Positions 8,529-10,379 of a DNA stretch of 10,379 nt are shown here, one piece after another. Position numbers and translations under genes: made by a program. Origin of the DNA: Spongospora subterranea (taxonomy: Eukaryota; Endomyxa; Phytomyxea; Plasmodiophorida; Plasmodiophoridae); assembly GCA_900404475.1 (NCBI GenBank), contig OUQQ01000678.1:1-10379 (forward strand). The letters are read 5' to 3'. The notes under the pieces are model-generated. The model did no database searches, was not told where the DNA came from, and saw nothing but the letters and a program-made list of their open reading frames with translations. Position 1 is the first letter of the stretch; each line of letters begins with the position of its first letter.

Positions 8529-10267
8529 TTTTTAGGCTTGTCAGTGAGAGTCCAAGTATTACTTCGTTGAAGTGTACTGAACTCCTTTTCTGCTGCTTTC
8601 TTCCAGTAATTAGCATTTGGGGAGCACAAAGCTTCTGATAAAGACGCAGGAATAGGTATAGTTGATGCTGAAACACCAAGAATTTCCTTTGGAATAGCAT
8701 CAACGGCTGTAGAATGATTTGCAGTATAGAAAGTTCTGGGTTTCGGTAGACGCTCAGATCGCCGTAATCGTCTCAGAGGGATTTCCGACTGCATTCCTTC
8801 CTCAGAAGTACAACCTGTTAACAAGTCTGCAAGATTATGCTGTTCGTCAACAGCGTCTTCCTCAGAGTTAGCATTAGGGGAAAAACTAAAAGAGCATTCA
8901 TCAAATTTCGCATCACGACTAATTACCATTCGTTGATTTGACCAATCCCAAAATCTATAAGCCTTTTGTCGGTGAGCATAACCAATAAATGTACATTCGA
9001 ACGACTTAGGAGTTAGTCGGGCTTGATGGCGATTTTGCTGATGTACCCACGTATTGCAACCAAATACCCTAAAATGATGTAAAGATGGTTTCTTGTTAAA
9101 CCATTTCTCATAAGGTGATAAGAATTCTAGCGATGAGTGCGGAAACCTATTATAGATATACACGGCAGTCGAAATAGCATCTCCCCAAAAACATTTTGGT
9201 AGGTTCGCGTGTAGCCTCATACTTTCCGCAGCTTCCACGATTGTCCGAATTGGCCGCTCTGCCATTCCTTGCTGCTCATGATCATATGGGACCGAAGTTT
9301 GATGAATAACTCCAAGTTCGGTAAGAAAAATTTTCATATCAGAAGATAAGTATTCGCCGCCATTGTCAGACTGAAGACATATGATTTCTTCAATGGCAGA
9401 TCCAGTAAAGCGAGTAGATTCATGAACAAATTGTTTCAATGCCTTAAAAACGTCGCTTTTTCTTTCTAATAAATACACCCAAATAAATCTAGAAAATTCA
9501 TCAACGAAAAGACAGAAATATCGCGCCCTTGAGTTTAAAGCATTAACGGGAAATGGACCACAAACATCGGAATATACTCGCTGAAGAACTTTGGTAGCGA
9601 ATGATTCTGGATTCCTTTGAGGAAAGCGCCCTCGACTCATTTTTCCGCGGCAACAGCCACTACAGGGTGAATCCGGAATCTTCATGCTTGAAACGTGAAT
9701 TTCTTTGTGGCGAATAAGCCTACGAATAGTATCATAGTTTGCATGGTTTAATCGCTCATGCCACCGTACAATATCGACTTTGGCTCTTGAGTGACAGAAA
9801 TTAGCTGTATTGCTGCTGTGCAGGGTGTATAAATTGTTAACCTTTGGAACGGTGCATAATACCGTCCCTTCTGGATCGGAAGAAACTGCAGAAAATATGC
9901 GACATACTTCTCCATCGAACCAAAATTTCAGCCCTCTGTCAGTACTGACGCCAAGCGACAACAAATTTCTGCCCATCTCTGGTATAAAAAGCGTCTCAGT
10001 CAAAACAGCCTTGGATTGTCCAAGAGTTGCAGTGCTTGTTCCAATATACGTGCTGTCGACATAATGATCATCACCAAGTTGAATAGATGTCGATTTATCT
10101 TGCTTTATGTCCGACATGAGAGATAAATCATTACAAATATGTCGGTTACAACCTGAATCTAAGAGCCAGGATTTTCCTTCATTCTGACCAGCATATACAG
10201 AAGCAGAATAAACAGATATCACATCATTATCTTTATCATTGTTGGAATTGCGTCGTTCTGGGTGCAA
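8486..10267 (-). CDS. Copia polyprotein: protease and integrase part, open frame
   Basis: 593 codons without a stop. Numbering from 10267: aspartic protease WLLDSGCNRHICN at 34-46, catalytic D37 in the copia-type DSG. GAG-pre-integrase zinc site H170-x4-H175 and C202-x2-C205 around WHERLNH and CSGC. Integrase D234 (VYSDVCGPF), D301 (LQSDNGGEY) and E337 (GMAERPIRT); D301 and E337 are separated by exactly 35 residues, so the DD35E triad is complete. The integrase C-terminal region includes YEKWFNKKPSLHHFRVFGC (386-404). A linker with SERLPKPRTFY follows, and the reverse-transcriptase start WKKAAEKEFSTLQRSNTWTL is at 555-574. The last 16 or so residues are out of frame: the true continuation lies in another frame after about 8525. 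The product cleaves polyprotein and inserts cDNA. The true start is upstream, since in-frame codons continue to about 10284. Confidence 0.93.
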   Translation of the reverse strand: MHPERRNSNNDKDNDVISVYSASVYAGQNEGKSWLLDSGCNRHICNDLSLMSDIKQDKSTSIQLGDDHYVDSTYIGTSTATLGQSKAVLTETLFIPEMGRNLLSLGVSTDRGLKFWFDGEVCRIFSAVSSDPEGTVLCTVPKVNNLYTLHSSNTANFCHSRAKVDIVRWHERLNHANYDTIRRLIRHKEIHVSSMKIPDSPCSGCCRGKMSRGRFPQRNPESFATKVLQRVYSDVCGPFPVNALNSRARYFCLFVDEFSRFIWVYLLERKSDVFKALKQFVHESTRFTGSAIEEIICLQSDNGGEYLSSDMKIFLTELGVIHQTSVPYDHEQQGMAERPIRTIVEAAESMRLHANLPKCFWGDAISTAVYIYNRFPHSSLEFLSPYEKWFNKKPSLHHFRVFGCNTWVHQQNRHQARLTPKSFECTFIGYAHRQKAYRFWDWSNQRMVISRDAKFDECSFSFSPNANSEEDAVDEQHNLADLLTGCTSEEGMQSEIPLRRLRRSERLPKPRTFYTANHSTAVDAIPKEILGVSASTIPIPASLSEALCSPNANYWKKAAEKEFSTLQRSNTWTLTDKPKNRNQSAAAGYLQSI

Positions 10268-10379
10268 GTTAAAGCACGTCTTTTTTTAACACTTTGTACG
10301 TAAAGTGTTTCAGTGTCGACACATTCGATACGATTGAGCAGTAGCTGCCAAAATCCCATCTTGGTTCTCTTTGAGACGT

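Larger units (their letters stand above)
7984..10300 (-). mobile_element. Ty1/copia LTR retrotransposon, partial
   Basis: Minus-strand element with the copia order protease, GAG-pre-integrase, integrase, reverse transcriptase, which separates it from gypsy elements. It runs off the right edge, so gag and the 5' LTR are outside. The last recognisable reverse-transcriptase residues are at about 7984-8050; no RNase H domain, polypurine tract or 3' LTR follows, so the 3' part is deleted or too decayed. The short KTCFNLHPERR segment (about 10250-10284) looks like the end of the CCHC zinc knuckle of Gag, just after an A7 run that puts a stop in frame. Confidence 0.92.

Noticed and set aside
9810..10064. 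84-codon plus-strand open frame
   Set aside because: It is entirely antisense to the protease-integrase frame.
1..10379. CRISPR arrays, bacterial operons, tRNA or rRNA genes
   Set aside because: No regularly spaced identical repeats, no Shine-Dalgarno-led gene clusters and no cloverleaf-like sequence were seen; introns and element types are eukaryotic.

Overview
The window looks like nuclear DNA of an intron-containing eukaryote. I see no bacterial operons, ribosome binding sites or tRNA/rRNA genes. It holds one apparently intact host gene, with short GT-AG introns of 53, 63, 70 and 155 bases, surrounded by decayed transposable elements. The mix of small introns, PIF/Harbinger with a divergent Myb/SANT gene, an HNQRIE-type integrase and Ty1/copia would fit an oomycete, a chytrid-like fungus or a small invertebrate. 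The sequence alone does not let me choose between them.

Layout. 1-560: nothing recognised. About 565-1050 (minus): broken remnant of an integrase-core (DDE) element with HNQRIE-like and WN.H..R motifs. 1176-1237: a 24-base direct repeat whose first copy contains a perfect 16-base palindrome. 1420-2043: two short low-confidence frames, one N-terminal-like and hydrophilic, one Q/E-rich coiled coil. About 2130-3097 (minus): decayed PIF/Harbinger transposase. 3304-3997 (plus): broken Myb/SANT-like gene, divergent from the transposase, as expected for a two-gene Harbinger element. 3994-4464 (minus): a second partial copy of the same Myb/SANT gene in opposite orientation, forming a 260-base inverted repeat around a 268-base spacer. 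4577-4906 (minus): possible MULE-type fragment. 4910-5950: no gene I can name.

5955-6934 (minus): five exons of a zeta-class glutathione S-transferase (maleylacetoacetate isomerase). They splice to a 212-residue protein of normal family length, and all junction phases agree. This is the only convincing functional host gene, and because no exon is longer than 221 bases it is easily missed in ORF scans.

6935-7983: flanking sequence, no supported gene. About 7984-10300 (minus): a Ty1/copia element running off the right edge. Its protease and DD35E integrase lie in one 593-codon open frame; the reverse transcriptase is broken by three single-base frame changes and an internal deletion and stops early. 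The RNase H region and the 3' LTR are not detectable, and the 5' gag and LTR lie outside the window.

The genes do not form a pathway. The zeta GST acts in tyrosine/phenylalanine breakdown; everything else is transposon-derived.
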